Of a stretch of DNA of 64,000 nt, positions 9,672 to 18,522 are shown one piece after another. The stretch is from Cyanophora paradoxa. Taxonomy: Eukaryota; Glaucocystophyceae; Cyanophorales; Cyanophoraceae. How positions within the stretch are numbered: position 1 is the first letter of the stretch; each line of letters begins with the position of its first letter. A program made the translations under genes and the position numbers. Under the pieces are notes generated by a model. The model saw only the letters and a list, made by a program, of their open reading frames with translations, did not search any database and had not been told where the DNA came from. Location: NCBI GenBank assembly GCA_004431415.1, contig QPMI01000562.1, positions 1 to 64,000 of the forward strand, written 5' to 3'.

Positions 9672-12600
9672 TTAATTAAAAGGAACAGAATTAATACCAT
9701 CTGGTAAGATGTATCTCTTTGCATCAAAGCAGTTTAGGGCAACCCTTCTACTCACAGTATCTATTATTGTGTGATCTGCCCTTCTTTTCTGCTTTGCAGT
9801 CACAGTCTTGCTGATACCTGCAAATAAACACTCCTTAAAATCATTGAATTGGAGTTCCTCAGTGGAAGTCCCAGATAGCTTACTTCTCTCAATCTCAGCA
9901 GTTCTGAAACTGTAAACTTTGGCTCTCAGACCTACATACTCCAATATAGCAGAACCTGGCATCTCATTTTTGTATTTACCTGGGGTCATTCTGTTAGATC
10001 CCCCTAAGTCCAGATTAAAGGATATATTCTCTAGGTCTTTTTGGAGGGTCTGAGATTCGATATATAGACAAAAGGAATCAGTATCATGGAATAGTAACTT
10101 TGCTTTTGCCCACTGGGACCTTACAGTATCATAGAAGAACTTGTAGTTATGCAGTTTGGCAGTATCCAAAACATAAGCCCCAATAGCAACAGGTTTATCT
10201 AGCTTCACATGCTTTGTGTAAAACTCAAAGGCAACTGCTTTTTCGTTTATGGGACTTGTTGATTTCACCAATGGGGAAGCTGCATATTTCATAAACAGTT
10301 TCTCACTGTTTGCAATCTTAACCACAGATCTACCTCTGCAAGATTCAATGCATTTCCCATAGATTGAGTTATTCATGAGTTTATAGAAATCAGCCTCGAA
10401 TTTATTCACTGCTTTCCTTCTCATCTCAGTATTCAGCTCAATGTAGGGTTTCATTACAGGAGCCACAGTAAATGATAGGACCCTGTGAACCTTCTTTAGT
10501 TTCACCCCTTTGTCCAACAGATACTGTAGAAGAGGCTCAGAAATCACATAGTTTGTCACAGAACCAAAGGTTGCAGTTAGCTTAGGGGTCTTATCAAGCT
10601 CTTCTCCTGAGAGATCTAATAGGCTCTTTTGATATTGTGATAATTCTGCATATTCTACTATTTTCTTGTTAATAATTAGGGGGAAATCACTGTGGTCTAG
10701 ATATAGCCTAATTGGGTAATCCAGATCAACTTCCAGGAAACTGGATCTGTTATCTTGTGGGTTGAATTCGGTCTCCCATCTAAAATCACCAACTGGGATT
10801 GGCTGACTCAAACAGTAGCCATACAAGTTGTTAGCATCAAACAGCATTATATGGGAGTTCTCACCATCAGCCTCAGCATACCTACAAGGCATTGTTGCAA
10901 AGCCACCCCTGATTCCCCTCTCAACAAATTCGTATTGCTCTACATCACTTATTAGCTCTATTTTTGCCTTGGTGGTCCTTAACATAGCATCCCAAGATAA
11001 CCCAGGGGCAGATACATAATGAACTGGGTCAAGTCCATATACTGAGTGTGAAAGCCTTCTAAAAGCCTGGAATTTGTTCATTAACTCATCTACATCAGCA
11101 GCTCCAAAATCCATGAAGTTACTTGCATCAATGAACTTGTAAAGACCCCATTGCAATGAAAGGTATTGATCAAAGTTTTTCGAAAGGATTTCGATTCGCT
11201 TTTTATCACCCATGCCTGCTATTTTTCTGAAAATGAATGTCCCACAGTCATCCATTTGGTCAACAACTACTGCAACTTTGGTTTGCTTTGAGATTCTCCT
11301 ATGGAGATTGCAGTTTCTGCATGCAGGAGCAATATAATGACCTGTGTGGTGATCATGATCCCTGCATTTGAAGTTCTCCTTAGTGAACCTCTCACTGCAA
11401 AGGTAACAGTGTTTGGTAGCTCTGTAAATTGCTTTCTGCTCATCTGTGAGTTCATTCATAGGAATGTTGGTAAACAGGAAATCGATTAGTTCTCTTGCTT
11501 TGGACTCCAAGCATTCAAAGAGACCTCCCATTGGATCCTGACCCTCAAATCGAAACTCCTGAACATCTGCCCCAGTGACTACTCTCAGGTTGACTGCTGA
11601 GACTTCCCTCTTAGATTTTGATGCATCAATGGGGATGCTTCTATGTTCAATCTTGCAGTAAACCACAACAGGAAGCCAAACAGTTTTCCTGAGGTTTTTC
11701 AGTCCAAACTCTATGGTGGTCTCAGGTTTTGGTGTGATTCCCTTTGAGAGTCTCCAATCAATGCATCTATTTGAGTCCACATGAGCAGTGAGTTTAGCCT
11801 CAGACCTGAATCGAGATAAGCATGTATCACAGTAGTGTAACTTTTGATCCTTGGTTTTATCAAGGGCAACTCTGAGAAGTCTTGAAAGGGACATGATTGT
11901 AATATAGTGACCATTCCCTTCATCATCATGAATGAGCATTAGATTAATCTTTTGCTTTCTACCTGGGTTACTGGATTGATGTAGGGGATATATAACATCT
12001 CGATCCATTCCAAATATGTTTATGCTGATGCCTGCATTTTGAGATTCGAATTTATCAATTATTTCAGCATCACAGGCAACAGGGAATGGGATGTTATCGA
12101 AATTGAGTGCCAGAGGATTGTATGTAGTTGGTGAGTATTTCCATTTGCGATATTGTGTAAGCTCACTTCTCTTGTGGGAATTCACATCTTTCCTATGGAT
12201 CCATGCCAAAATGGCATTTTCGAAGCAAGAATCATCAATATTTCGAATATTCACTGTGGCTCTCTTGGCTGCAATTGACTCAGGTGTTTTAACATAGCAA
12301 CCACCGGTTGGGGCATAACTCATAATAGCAACTCTAAGCATTTCGATTCTCTCCAATCGATAGCTATCAACAACATTCATCTGTTCCTGACACATTTGGG
12401 CTGCTTTATTCAGCTCAGTTCGAATATTTCTCGATTTGGTTAATACAAAATAATCGCTGTAAATGTATTTCGATATCCAAACCTGTGGATTGCTGACTTT
12501 TACGAACTTGCAGATAAACGATAAGCGAACTTTGATTGCCCTGAATTGATCTAGACTGTCTCTTAAACGTTTTGGTAGAGAGGTTGCAATTCTATCTAAA

Positions 12601-12917
12601 TATTCAATCACATCAACAACAACTTCCCTTCTGGCTCTGTAAGTGAGCCAGCGATATAATTCATTCATTGCTGTACCATCTTCTGCCTCTGGTTCTATTT
12701 GCCTCAGGCGATCGAGTTCATCAAGAGTTTCAACTTTATCATAGAGGTTATTGGCTTTTCTGGTTAATTTCGCTAAAGTGGGTCTGCCCCTTGAAATAAA
12801 TCTGATTTCCCGGTCATATTCAGCCTCTGTAATTTCATGGGCTGCATACAGTGTTCCCAGTAATCCCATGAGTTCCCATTTCTTCTCTCTAATGAGTCTG
12901 TTGCTAATTCGGGGCAT
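9672..12917 (-). CDS. Protein-primed DNA polymerase B (Polinton type)
   Basis: A 1,081-residue replicative polymerase. In order: a basic helical N-terminus; a conserved Polinton-type region followed by a C2H2-like finger (HYCDTC ... C, about residue 360); a CxxC/RDHDH/CRNC zinc or HNH-like cluster (about 500-530); the APGLSWDAML block; and polymerase motifs A (DANNLYGYCLSQP, about 692), B (KLMNNSIYGK, about 845) and C (HDTDSF, about 943), which carry the metal-binding aspartates. Where related enzymes have the exonuclease I motif (YADFE-like), this one reads YCKIE. The exonuclease II block is also unrecognisable, so proofreading is probably lost. Family members use a protein primer covalently bound to the genome ends, which fits the terminal repeats. 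It is co-oriented with the integrase. Confidence 0.95.
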   Translation of the reverse strand: MPRISNRLIREKKWELMGLLGTLYAAHEITEAEYDREIRFISRGRPTLAKLTRKANNLYDKVETLDELDRLRQIEPEAEDGTAMNELYRWLTYRARREVVVDVIEYLDRIATSLPKRLRDSLDQFRAIKVRLSFICKFVKVSNPQVWISKYIYSDYFVLTKSRNIRTELNKAAQMCQEQMNVVDSYRLERIEMLRVAIMSYAPTGGCYVKTPESIAAKRATVNIRNIDDSCFENAILAWIHRKDVNSHKRSELTQYRKWKYSPTTYNPLALNFDNIPFPVACDAEIIDKFESQNAGISINIFGMDRDVIYPLHQSSNPGRKQKINLMLIHDDEGNGHYITIMSLSRLLRVALDKTKDQKLHYCDTCLSRFRSEAKLTAHVDSNRCIDWRLSKGITPKPETTIEFGLKNLRKTVWLPVVVYCKIEHRSIPIDASKSKREVSAVNLRVVTGADVQEFRFEGQDPMGGLFECLESKARELIDFLFTNIPMNELTDEQKAIYRATKHCYLCSERFTKENFKCRDHDHHTGHYIAPACRNCNLHRRISKQTKVAVVVDQMDDCGTFIFRKIAGMGDKKRIEILSKNFDQYLSLQWGLYKFIDASNFMDFGAADVDELMNKFQAFRRLSHSVYGLDPVHYVSAPGLSWDAMLRTTKAKIELISDVEQYEFVERGIRGGFATMPCRYAEADGENSHIMLFDANNLYGYCLSQPIPVGDFRWETEFNPQDNRSSFLEVDLDYPIRLYLDHSDFPLIINKKIVEYAELSQYQKSLLDLSGEELDKTPKLTATFGSVTNYVISEPLLQYLLDKGVKLKKVHRVLSFTVAPVMKPYIELNTEMRRKAVNKFEADFYKLMNNSIYGKCIESCRGRSVVKIANSEKLFMKYAASPLVKSTSPINEKAVAFEFYTKHVKLDKPVAIGAYVLDTAKLHNYKFFYDTVRSQWAKAKLLFHDTDSFCLYIESQTLQKDLENISFNLDLGGSNRMTPGKYKNEMPGSAILEYVGLRAKVYSFRTAEIERSKLSGTSTEELQFNDFKECLFAGISKTVTAKQKRRADHTIIDTVSRRVALNCFDAKRYILPDGINSVPFN

Positions 12918-12985
12918 AGTTCCTAACTTGTTCCTACTAAAAGGGGAGGTTTTAAATGGGGATATTCCGAACGCAAAAATTTGAT

Positions 12986-13022
12986 GAAAACTACTTAAAG
13001 AAATATCTTCTATATATATAAA
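12986..13022 (+). promoter_or_regulatory. Shared promoter-like motif upstream of the zinc-ribbon gene
   Basis: ACTACTTAAAGAAATATC followed by TTCTATATATATAAAAG lies just before the ATG at 13,029. Nearly the same string precedes the helicase gene, and a shorter form (ATTTAAAGAATTCTCTATATATATT) precedes the gene at 13,904. Recurrence only upstream of this gene cluster supports an element-specific, possibly early, promoter. Confidence 0.7.
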
Positions 13023-13028
13023 AGGACA

Positions 13029-13847
13029 ATGGCAGAGAACAAAGCAACATCTTCTCTGGAACGCTTGAAGGCTACATTAATGTTTCTTTGTGGATCTAAT
13101 AACTTTAAAGACTTTGTCGCTTTGGGGAGAAGCAAATATATGAACTCTTTGTATTTGAAACTTGCAAAGTATGATTTGACTCACGAAAGCCTTCCTCCAC
13201 ACTCAAACAGCTGTGCTTGCAAGCATCATATTGAAGAACAATGCTACATCTTGCATGTGGATAAAAAGATTGTGGTTCTTGTTGGCAACTGCTGCATTAA
13301 ACGATTTATGCCAAATGGTGCAAGGAGGGAAGATATATGCAAGAAATGCGGAGATCGACATAAAAACCGTAAGGATAATTTCTGCAATAAGTGCAGGATT
13401 ATCATAAAGGAGGAGGAATTGGAAAGAAAAAAGCAAATCCAGAAAGAAGCAGAGGAGCGAAAGAAACAACTTGAATTAGAAGAAAGAGAGCGAAGGCAGA
13501 GAGAATTAGAACAAGAAAGAGCAAGGAATAGACATGCAGTTAATCTTTTCCTGATTTGGTGCAACCAGTTCATTCCAAAAATGGATAATCTTCGCAGAGA
13601 TGATATAGAGAGGTTCAGAGAGGGTAGATCTGCATTGATTGAAATGTATGCAGAACTCAGTACAACAAACACATTGGTTGCTGGGTTTCAGGTGCCTTTT
13701 CTTAAAAAAGATATCGCAAAAGGATTAGATTGCAGATGGAATAAGGACAAGAAAACATGGGAGACCTTGGAAATCGAACCATTTGTAGCATTGCTAGGTA
13801 AGCATTTCAAACTTATGTATATTGAGAGATTTGGACAGAGAGGTTAA
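13029..13847 (+). CDS. Zinc-ribbon, coiled-coil protein with DUF5710-like C-terminus
   Basis: A 272-residue protein. The N-terminal part holds cysteine pairs (C62, C64, C72, then C88-C89 in a GNCCIKRF context) typical of a family seen in large DNA viruses. A four-cysteine ribbon follows (C104, C107, C119, C122). Residues 125-175 form a highly charged helix, probably a coiled coil. The last 45 residues contain a VPF...K..AK.L..RW....KTW pattern like DUF5710, a small domain common next to DNA-processing enzymes. A replication or nucleic-acid role is inferred from this and from its place beside the polymerase and helicase. The exact function is unknown. It starts 7 bp after the promoter-like motif. 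Confidence 0.8.
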   Translation: MAENKATSSLERLKATLMFLCGSNNFKDFVALGRSKYMNSLYLKLAKYDLTHESLPPHSNSCACKHHIEEQCYILHVDKKIVVLVGNCCIKRFMPNGARREDICKKCGDRHKNRKDNFCNKCRIIIKEEELERKKQIQKEAEERKKQLELEERERRQRELEQERARNRHAVNLFLIWCNQFIPKMDNLRRDDIERFREGRSALIEMYAELSTTNTLVAGFQVPFLKKDIAKGLDCRWNKDKKTWETLEIEPFVALLGKHFKLMYIERFGQRG

Positions 13848-13903
13848 AGAACAAAAAATGATTTAAAGAATTCTCTATATATATTAAGAGAGACAGAGGA
13901 AAA

Positions 13904-14158
13904 ATGCCACTCAGTGAAGCCCAGAAGAGAGCTATGAAGAGGTACCAGCAAACTGAAAAAGGTAAGGCTCAAATCAAAAAGTTTAACGAAAAAATAGCCA
14001 CACAGCTAAGAGATCTATATCAAACCGATGATACCTATAGAGCCATGAAAATAGCCAGTTCATGTCAGCGAAAGTATGCAGCCAATGCAGTCTGCTTTGT
14101 AAAATATTTATATGATGTCCCTTACTCAAATCGAGGGAGAAAATTGAAACATGTCTAA
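13904..14158 (+). CDS. Small basic helical protein
   Basis: An 84-residue, lysine/arginine-rich protein of unknown function. The pattern Y-x-x-x-x-x-G-K-A-Q...DD-x-Y-R followed by a basic C-terminus ending NRGRKLK resembles the 81-residue protein encoded at 17,227-17,472 (DDPAYREYKK ... RGRPIKY), so the two may be diverged paralogues. Basic charge and the RGR tail suggest DNA binding; this is inference. It is preceded by a CTATATATATTAAGAG promoter-like sequence and lies between two replication genes on the same strand. Confidence 0.7.
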   Translation: MPLSEAQKRAMKRYQQTEKGKAQIKKFNEKIATQLRDLYQTDDTYRAMKIASSCQRKYAANAVCFVKYLYDVPYSNRGRKLKHV

Positions 14159-14167
14159 ATTATTTTT

Positions 14168-14197
14168 CCCAGCATATTACTAGGCTGGGATATGCTG
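14168..14197 (+). terminator. Possible transcript-end hairpin
   Basis: CCCAGC...GCTGGG and CAGCATAT...ATATGCTG pairings overlap just after the stop codon at 14,158. Position after a gene suggests an end-of-transcript structure; no other evidence. Confidence 0.35.
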
Positions 14198-14300
14198 TTT
14201 ATTCGCTGAAATACCCATTCATCCTTTTTGTATCTAAACCACTCGATAAGTCGTGTGGAAATATTTCGTAGGGATACTTTCTCGATTTCCAACAAAAAAT

Positions 14301-14363
14301 GATTGGGGGACCCAAAACTACTTAAAGAAAAATCTTCTATATATATAAAAGGGACCCCCAATC
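14301..14363 (+). promoter_or_regulatory. Promoter of helicase gene enclosed by an inverted repeat
   Basis: GATTGGGGGACCC (14,301-14,313) and GGGACCCCCAATC (14,351-14,363) pair at 12 of 13 positions. They flank a copy of the CTTAAAG...TTCTATATATATAAAA promoter-like motif. The layout mirrors the TATA boxes enclosed by CACAGGTGTCACAGG arms elsewhere in the element and suggests operator-type control. Confidence 0.6.
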
Positions 14364-14370
14364 GCTGAAA

Positions 14371-16698
14371 ATGAACGCCAAACAGACTAAATCGCTCAAA
14401 TCGCTCGCTAACTGGCTCAGATCTGATGAGGATCTAGCCAAAAACATGATTATCCCAGTGAAACCTGACAGCAAAGACCCTGTTTTCAAGCATAAGGGAG
14501 GTGCTTGGTCCTGGGAAAAGTATGAAGAAGCGCTGGCAACTAATCAGTATGTATCTTGGGGCATTCTGCTCTCAGACAACATGATGGTTATTGACTTTGA
14601 TGATGAGGAGAACTTTGAGAAATTCCGAGATATGTTTCCTGATGACTTTGATGCCAATCAACCCATGGCAAAAACTAAAAAAGGCTATCATGTCTACTTT
14701 AAACGTCCTGAGGAGTTCACTAAACTCAAAATCACCGATAAGGCTCCAGGCTTTAAAGGCTTTGAAAAGGTTGACCTGAAAACAATCACTGGAACTGGAA
14801 CTTCTGGATTAATTAATGTTTGTCCCAGTGTCAACAAGACCTGGGTAATTGCTCCATGGGATGATACCTGTGATTTCAATGAGCCTACTGATGAGTTTAA
14901 AAAGTGGATTGCAGAGAACTATATCTATAAGAGTGAGTATACTGCTAATGCTACCTCACATGATGCATTGGAAAAGAGTATTCTTAAAGAGCTGGTGGAT
15001 ATGGGCTTTATGCATCCCAATATAATCTCTCAAACTGAACTGGGCTTTAACTTTGATGCTGCTAATAAGGGACTTAATTGCCCATGCTGCAATGGGTCCC
15101 ATGAATCGAATAACTGGTATGTTATGAAAGCCAAAGGAGAAGATAAAAAGTATATTGTGTCCAGCTACAGTGGCAATTGCAAAAAACGATTTATCTTCAT
15201 TGGAATGCAATCTGATATCTTCAATCTCATTGATAAGTCCGCTGGTTCTGGAGGCGCTCATTATGATGTCAGTCTTGTGTGCAAAGAGGTACTACAACAT
15301 ACTTGGAGATACTCCAAAAAGTCATGGTTCAAACTCAATACTGATACTGGGATTTGGGAGCATGATGACACAAACCAAAAGATTTACCTAGACATAAGTT
15401 GCCTTGTTGTCCCTCAATACCTTGGCAGGGCTGTGCATTATAGCCAAAGAGCTTTGAAGGATGAAGAGAATAGAACAGCTTTCGAAGAGAAATCGAAAAC
15501 ATTAATTTCTATTGCCAAAAATCTTAAACAATCAGGATATCGCAAATCCCTTCTGACTGATCTGCTCCCTCTGCTGAATGATGATGAATTCTATGAAAAG
15601 ATTGATACAGTTCCATATGTAATTGGATTCGATAATGGTGTATTTGATCTGACAACTATGACTTTCAGAAAGGGGAAACTGGAAGATATGGTGAGCAAGA
15701 GTGTGGGTTATGATTATACTGAGAATGTAGACCCCAAGAAAGTAGACCATCTCAATCAGATTTATAGAGAGATTGTAGATGATCCAGCAGAGCGAAACTA
15801 CCTTCTGGCATCTATTGCAATTGCCCTCAGTGGATCAACAAAATCACAGAAGTTCTACATGTGGACTGGTGCTGGGGCAAATGGTAAATCACTTGTTCAG
15901 GAATACTGCAAACAGATTTCAGGGGCTTATTATAGCCCTCTCGAAATATCCTATTGGACCAAACCTAAAAAGAACTCATCAGATGCTACTCCTGAACTTG
16001 CCAAACTCCTTGGAAAGCGACTTGTATTCAGTAATGAGGCTGAAGATGGTGATAAACTGCAGATCTCCAAAATTAAGGAGGTCACAGGTGGAAATGAAAT
16101 GACTGTGAGAGCCTTGTTCAAAGACCCAGTAATCCTCACTCCAATGTTCCAGGTTTACATTACAACTAATGACAATTTGACTATAAATAAACCAGACTTT
16201 GCAATTCAAAGAAGACTTTCATACCAGAGATTCAATAATATATTCAGAGAGAAGCCTGAAGCTGGTCAGAAGAAAGCTGACCCAACACTGTTCACACTTC
16301 TACACAATGATGATGAGTATAAGATGGCTCACATGAAGATATTACTGGATATGTGGAAGAACAAAGAGGTTGAAGAGATCTTAAGAAATCCCCCTCAATC
16401 GATTATTGAACAGGGAATAAACTTTATAGCTGAAAATGATAAGATTGGTGAATGGCTTAGGGATAATTTCGAAGTTACCCATAATGCAAACGACTTTGTT
16501 TCGAGTGATATCATTTACAAATCATACAGAAGTGTCGATGATAAAGTTGAATGTGTTTCTGTGATGAAGAGAGTAAGGGAAATCTTCAATGTGAAATCAG
16601 AGGTTAAACGAATTCAGGGAACCAGAGCAAGGGGCTACATTGGACTTCGAAAGATAACAAGGGTTCAAGAAGACAATGGAGAGGATGTTGAATATTAA
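14371..16698 (+). CDS. Primase-polymerase / SF3 helicase (D5-like)
   Basis: A 775-residue replication protein. The N-terminal third is an archaeo-eukaryotic-type primase-polymerase domain, with the acidic pair D75/D77 in MVIDFDD and a GYHVYFKRP histidine motif near 105. A middle segment has a CPCC...C zinc-binding pattern (about 240-275). The C-terminal half is a superfamily 3 helicase: Walker A GAGANGKS at 500-507, Walker B-like VFSNEAED, and a sensor-type TTNDNLTI segment. It should unwind and prime viral DNA. Such fusions are common in Polinton-like viruses and nucleocytoplasmic viruses. It is preceded by the shared promoter-like motif. CpGs are rare and mostly TCGA, as in its neighbours. 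Confidence 0.93.
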   Translation: MNAKQTKSLKSLANWLRSDEDLAKNMIIPVKPDSKDPVFKHKGGAWSWEKYEEALATNQYVSWGILLSDNMMVIDFDDEENFEKFRDMFPDDFDANQPMAKTKKGYHVYFKRPEEFTKLKITDKAPGFKGFEKVDLKTITGTGTSGLINVCPSVNKTWVIAPWDDTCDFNEPTDEFKKWIAENYIYKSEYTANATSHDALEKSILKELVDMGFMHPNIISQTELGFNFDAANKGLNCPCCNGSHESNNWYVMKAKGEDKKYIVSSYSGNCKKRFIFIGMQSDIFNLIDKSAGSGGAHYDVSLVCKEVLQHTWRYSKKSWFKLNTDTGIWEHDDTNQKIYLDISCLVVPQYLGRAVHYSQRALKDEENRTAFEEKSKTLISIAKNLKQSGYRKSLLTDLLPLLNDDEFYEKIDTVPYVIGFDNGVFDLTTMTFRKGKLEDMVSKSVGYDYTENVDPKKVDHLNQIYREIVDDPAERNYLLASIAIALSGSTKSQKFYMWTGAGANGKSLVQEYCKQISGAYYSPLEISYWTKPKKNSSDATPELAKLLGKRLVFSNEAEDGDKLQISKIKEVTGGNEMTVRALFKDPVILTPMFQVYITTNDNLTINKPDFAIQRRLSYQRFNNIFREKPEAGQKKADPTLFTLLHNDDEYKMAHMKILLDMWKNKEVEEILRNPPQSIIEQGINFIAENDKIGEWLRDNFEVTHNANDFVSSDIIYKSYRSVDDKVECVSVMKRVREIFNVKSEVKRIQGTRARGYIGLRKITRVQEDNGEDVEY

Positions 16699-16759
16699 AC
16701 AAAACGATTTATGATTGAAATGTATATGTATTTTTTATAGCCTTACTGGAAATGGTGTT

Positions 16760-16848
16760 GTTCACAGGTGTCACAGGTCCATCCCATCTAGGGGGCTATA
16801 AAAAGAAAAATGACCAGGGGACGATAAAAACCTGTGAACACCTGTGAC
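16760..16848 (+). promoter_or_regulatory. Internal iteron hairpin enclosing a TATA-like box
   Basis: GTTCACAGGTGTCACAGGT (16,760-16,778) and its imperfect complement (16,830-16,848) flank GGGCTATAAAAAG (16,793-16,805). This is a diverged internal copy of the module found in both terminal repeats. Here the TATA-like box points rightward, to the small reading frame starting at 16,919. Confidence 0.65.
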
Positions 16849-16918
16849 ACCTATCGAAAAAGACCAAAATTTGACAAGAATACTTAAAGCTTACTTGATT
16901 GTGTATAGTGAAGACAAA

Positions 16919-17139
16919 ATGGCAAAGGCTCTTGAAGAAATGACCATGATTGAGTTAGATAAATGCATTAAACATGGAGATATAGGGCATATATCGAAAT
17001 GTCACAGAGATTGATAGGTTACAATGTGTATGCAGCAAAATCAAAGAGAAATAGATCAGTAAACATTCACATAACTGTTTCAGTGTCTGAGAATGCAAAC
17101 AAAAAACAACAAAAGCATATTTACAAAAGTTATCTGTGA
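16919..17139 (+). other. Small gene or gene remnant after the internal hairpin
   Basis: ATG at 16,919 opens a 31-codon frame ending at 17,014. An overlapping frame runs from ATG 16,999 to TGA 17,139 and encodes 46 residues rich in lysine and asparagine. Together they could be one 70-75-residue protein with a single-base frame error, as seen in other genes of this element, or two tiny genes. TACTTAAAG, part of the shared promoter-like motif, lies upstream. There is no recognisable family. The rest of the 16,699-17,226 interval shows nothing else. Confidence 0.35.
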
Positions 17140-17226
17140 CTTGATTGCAAGTATAAAGCCAATTCCTTTGTATATATTTTTATAGCTGCCTCAGTTGCAT
17201 ACTGAGACCGCTTTTTCTCAATTATC

Positions 17227-17472
17227 TTATAGACCTGGGGGTCCATTGCTACTTTCAGTTGGCAAATAATATTTAATCGGTCTTCCTCTGGGTCTCTGCT
17301 CCTCTTTTTGGGCTTTTCTGCGATAATAGGATGCCAGGGCTTGTTGCTTCTTATACTCTCTATATGCTGGGTCGTCTCTATATCGTTTCTGCATTGCTAG
17401 AATGTGTCTAATAGAACCCTCAGTAAGAGGTTCATCACTGGTAAACTCGATTAAACTAATAGTGTCCTCCAT
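17227..17472 (-). CDS. Small basic protein with RGRPIK tail
   Basis: An 81-residue protein: an acidic N-terminus, then a strongly basic helix (KRYRDDPAYREYKK...) and an AT-hook-like RGRPIKY. It resembles the small protein at 13,904-14,158 in the DD-x-Y-R and RGR features. DNA binding is inferred and the function is unknown. Its start overlaps the stop of the upstream minus-strand gene by 17 bases, suggesting coupled expression. Confidence 0.65.
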   Translation of the reverse strand: MEDTISLIEFTSDEPLTEGSIRHILAMQKRYRDDPAYREYKKQQALASYYRRKAQKEEQRPRGRPIKYYLPTESSNGPPGL

Positions 17473-17737
17473 TTATATTCCCAGAGAAAACGTTTTCTGC
17501 TGGCAGAGAACTTCTCCTTGGATACTCCTGTTGCTCCTGTTGCTCATATGTATACTCTGTGGGGTCTGTTGGCATTGACTCCACAGAAACTGTAGACCTC
17601 CTTCTCTCTCTTGCTTCTGAGGCATTATCCTCATTATCTGACATCTCAAACTCCACTGTTGTCTCACAACATCCACTGTGGCAATTGCTCACCACATGCA
17701 GACTGAACATCTCGAAGAACTTTCGTATTATGTCCAT
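17456..17737 (-). CDS. Unknown acidic/serine-rich small protein
   Basis: A 93-residue protein with an amphipathic N-terminal 20 residues, a CHSGCC cysteine cluster, a serine/glutamate/arginine-rich middle (RERRRSTVSVES) and a tyrosine/glutamine-rich tail. I do not recognise it. It lies in a minus-strand block with virion genes (17,227-21,792) and overlaps the next gene. The sequence TATATAAAAGACGAG precedes it and overlaps the end of the upstream gene. Confidence 0.55.
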   Translation of the reverse strand: MDIIRKFFEMFSLHVVSNCHSGCCETTVEFEMSDNEDNASEARERRRSTVSVESMPTDPTEYTYEQQEQQEYPRRSSLPAENVFSGNINGGHY

Positions 17738-17759
17738 ATCTCTAATAAAACAGAGATAA

Positions 17760-18494
17760 TTAAAGCCAAACTCGTCTTTTATATACTGCTGGGGCTACTC
17801 CCTTTTCTACTTCAGCTTTGGTGGCACCAGGTTCAATGGTTCCCTTTTGGGTCTTTGTTTTCATTTCATCTACTGCCTGCTCATCGATTTGGTTCTCTTT
17901 CTTAGCAATAAACTGTTTATCTGGGACACCAGTGATTCCCATTTTATAAACTTCCTTTCGAAGCATCTCCTTTAGCTTGGCTCTCTCTTTCTTCTCAGTA
18001 ACATACTGCTCCAAAGCACTGGATTTGGCTTCCAGATCTTTGAGTTTAGCAGTCATCTCATCCCATTGAGCCTTGGGAATTCGATGAATATTTTGAGTGG
18101 GAGCAGTCTTATATGTGACTTCACCAGCCATAGACTGGATTACTTTGTCTGATTCCTTACTAAGACCTTCACCTTTGCGAGCCAATGACAGATCTTGCAA
18201 GCCTAAACCTTTATCATCAGCAGCACCAATAATTCGCCTGGCACCCTCAGCAACAGACTTCATCTTTGAGGCTTCTGGTGAGATGTTGAGTTGGTCAGCA
18301 GTTGAACTTTGTGGGGCTTTGTCATCGACTGATTCCTCATAGGCAGCATTTAGGGGGTCTTCTTGGGGTTGTGAGGGTTTGATTTCGTTCATACCATTGA
18401 ATTTCATTGGTTCAGTGTTAATAGATCCATTGTTTCCACCACCTGAATAGCCAACAGCCCCAGCTGGGATCCCTATTTTTCGTTTGGGAGGCAT
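17760..18494 (-). CDS. Unknown probable virion protein
   Basis: A 244-residue protein starting MPPKRKIGIP. It has a glycine/asparagine-rich N-terminus, long polar stretches, a predicted helical middle (about 150-190, rich in K and E) and a basic C-terminus ending KRRVWL. There are no enzymatic motifs. Its place between the small proteins and the packaging ATPase, in the capsid gene block, suggests a minor virion or scaffold protein; this is inference only. Confidence 0.6.
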   Translation of the reverse strand: MPPKRKIGIPAGAVGYSGGGNNGSINTEPMKFNGMNEIKPSQPQEDPLNAAYEESVDDKAPQSSTADQLNISPEASKMKSVAEGARRIIGAADDKGLGLQDLSLARKGEGLSKESDKVIQSMAGEVTYKTAPTQNIHRIPKAQWDEMTAKLKDLEAKSSALEQYVTEKKERAKLKEMLRKEVYKMGITGVPDKQFIAKKENQIDEQAVDEMKTKTQKGTIEPGATKAEVEKGVAPAVYKRRVWL

Positions 18495-18522
18495 TGTATC
18501 TTTATTAGAATGAGAGATAATT

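Larger units (their letters stand above)
7366..12936 (-). repeat. Long inverted repeat, arm B
   Basis: Partner of 67-5,633. It includes part of the left terminal repeat (7,366-7,523), the subterminal region, the integrase and the polymerase. The outer break lies inside the terminal repeat, so the two elements share an integrase-polymerase end but differ in their extreme ends. Confidence 0.9.
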
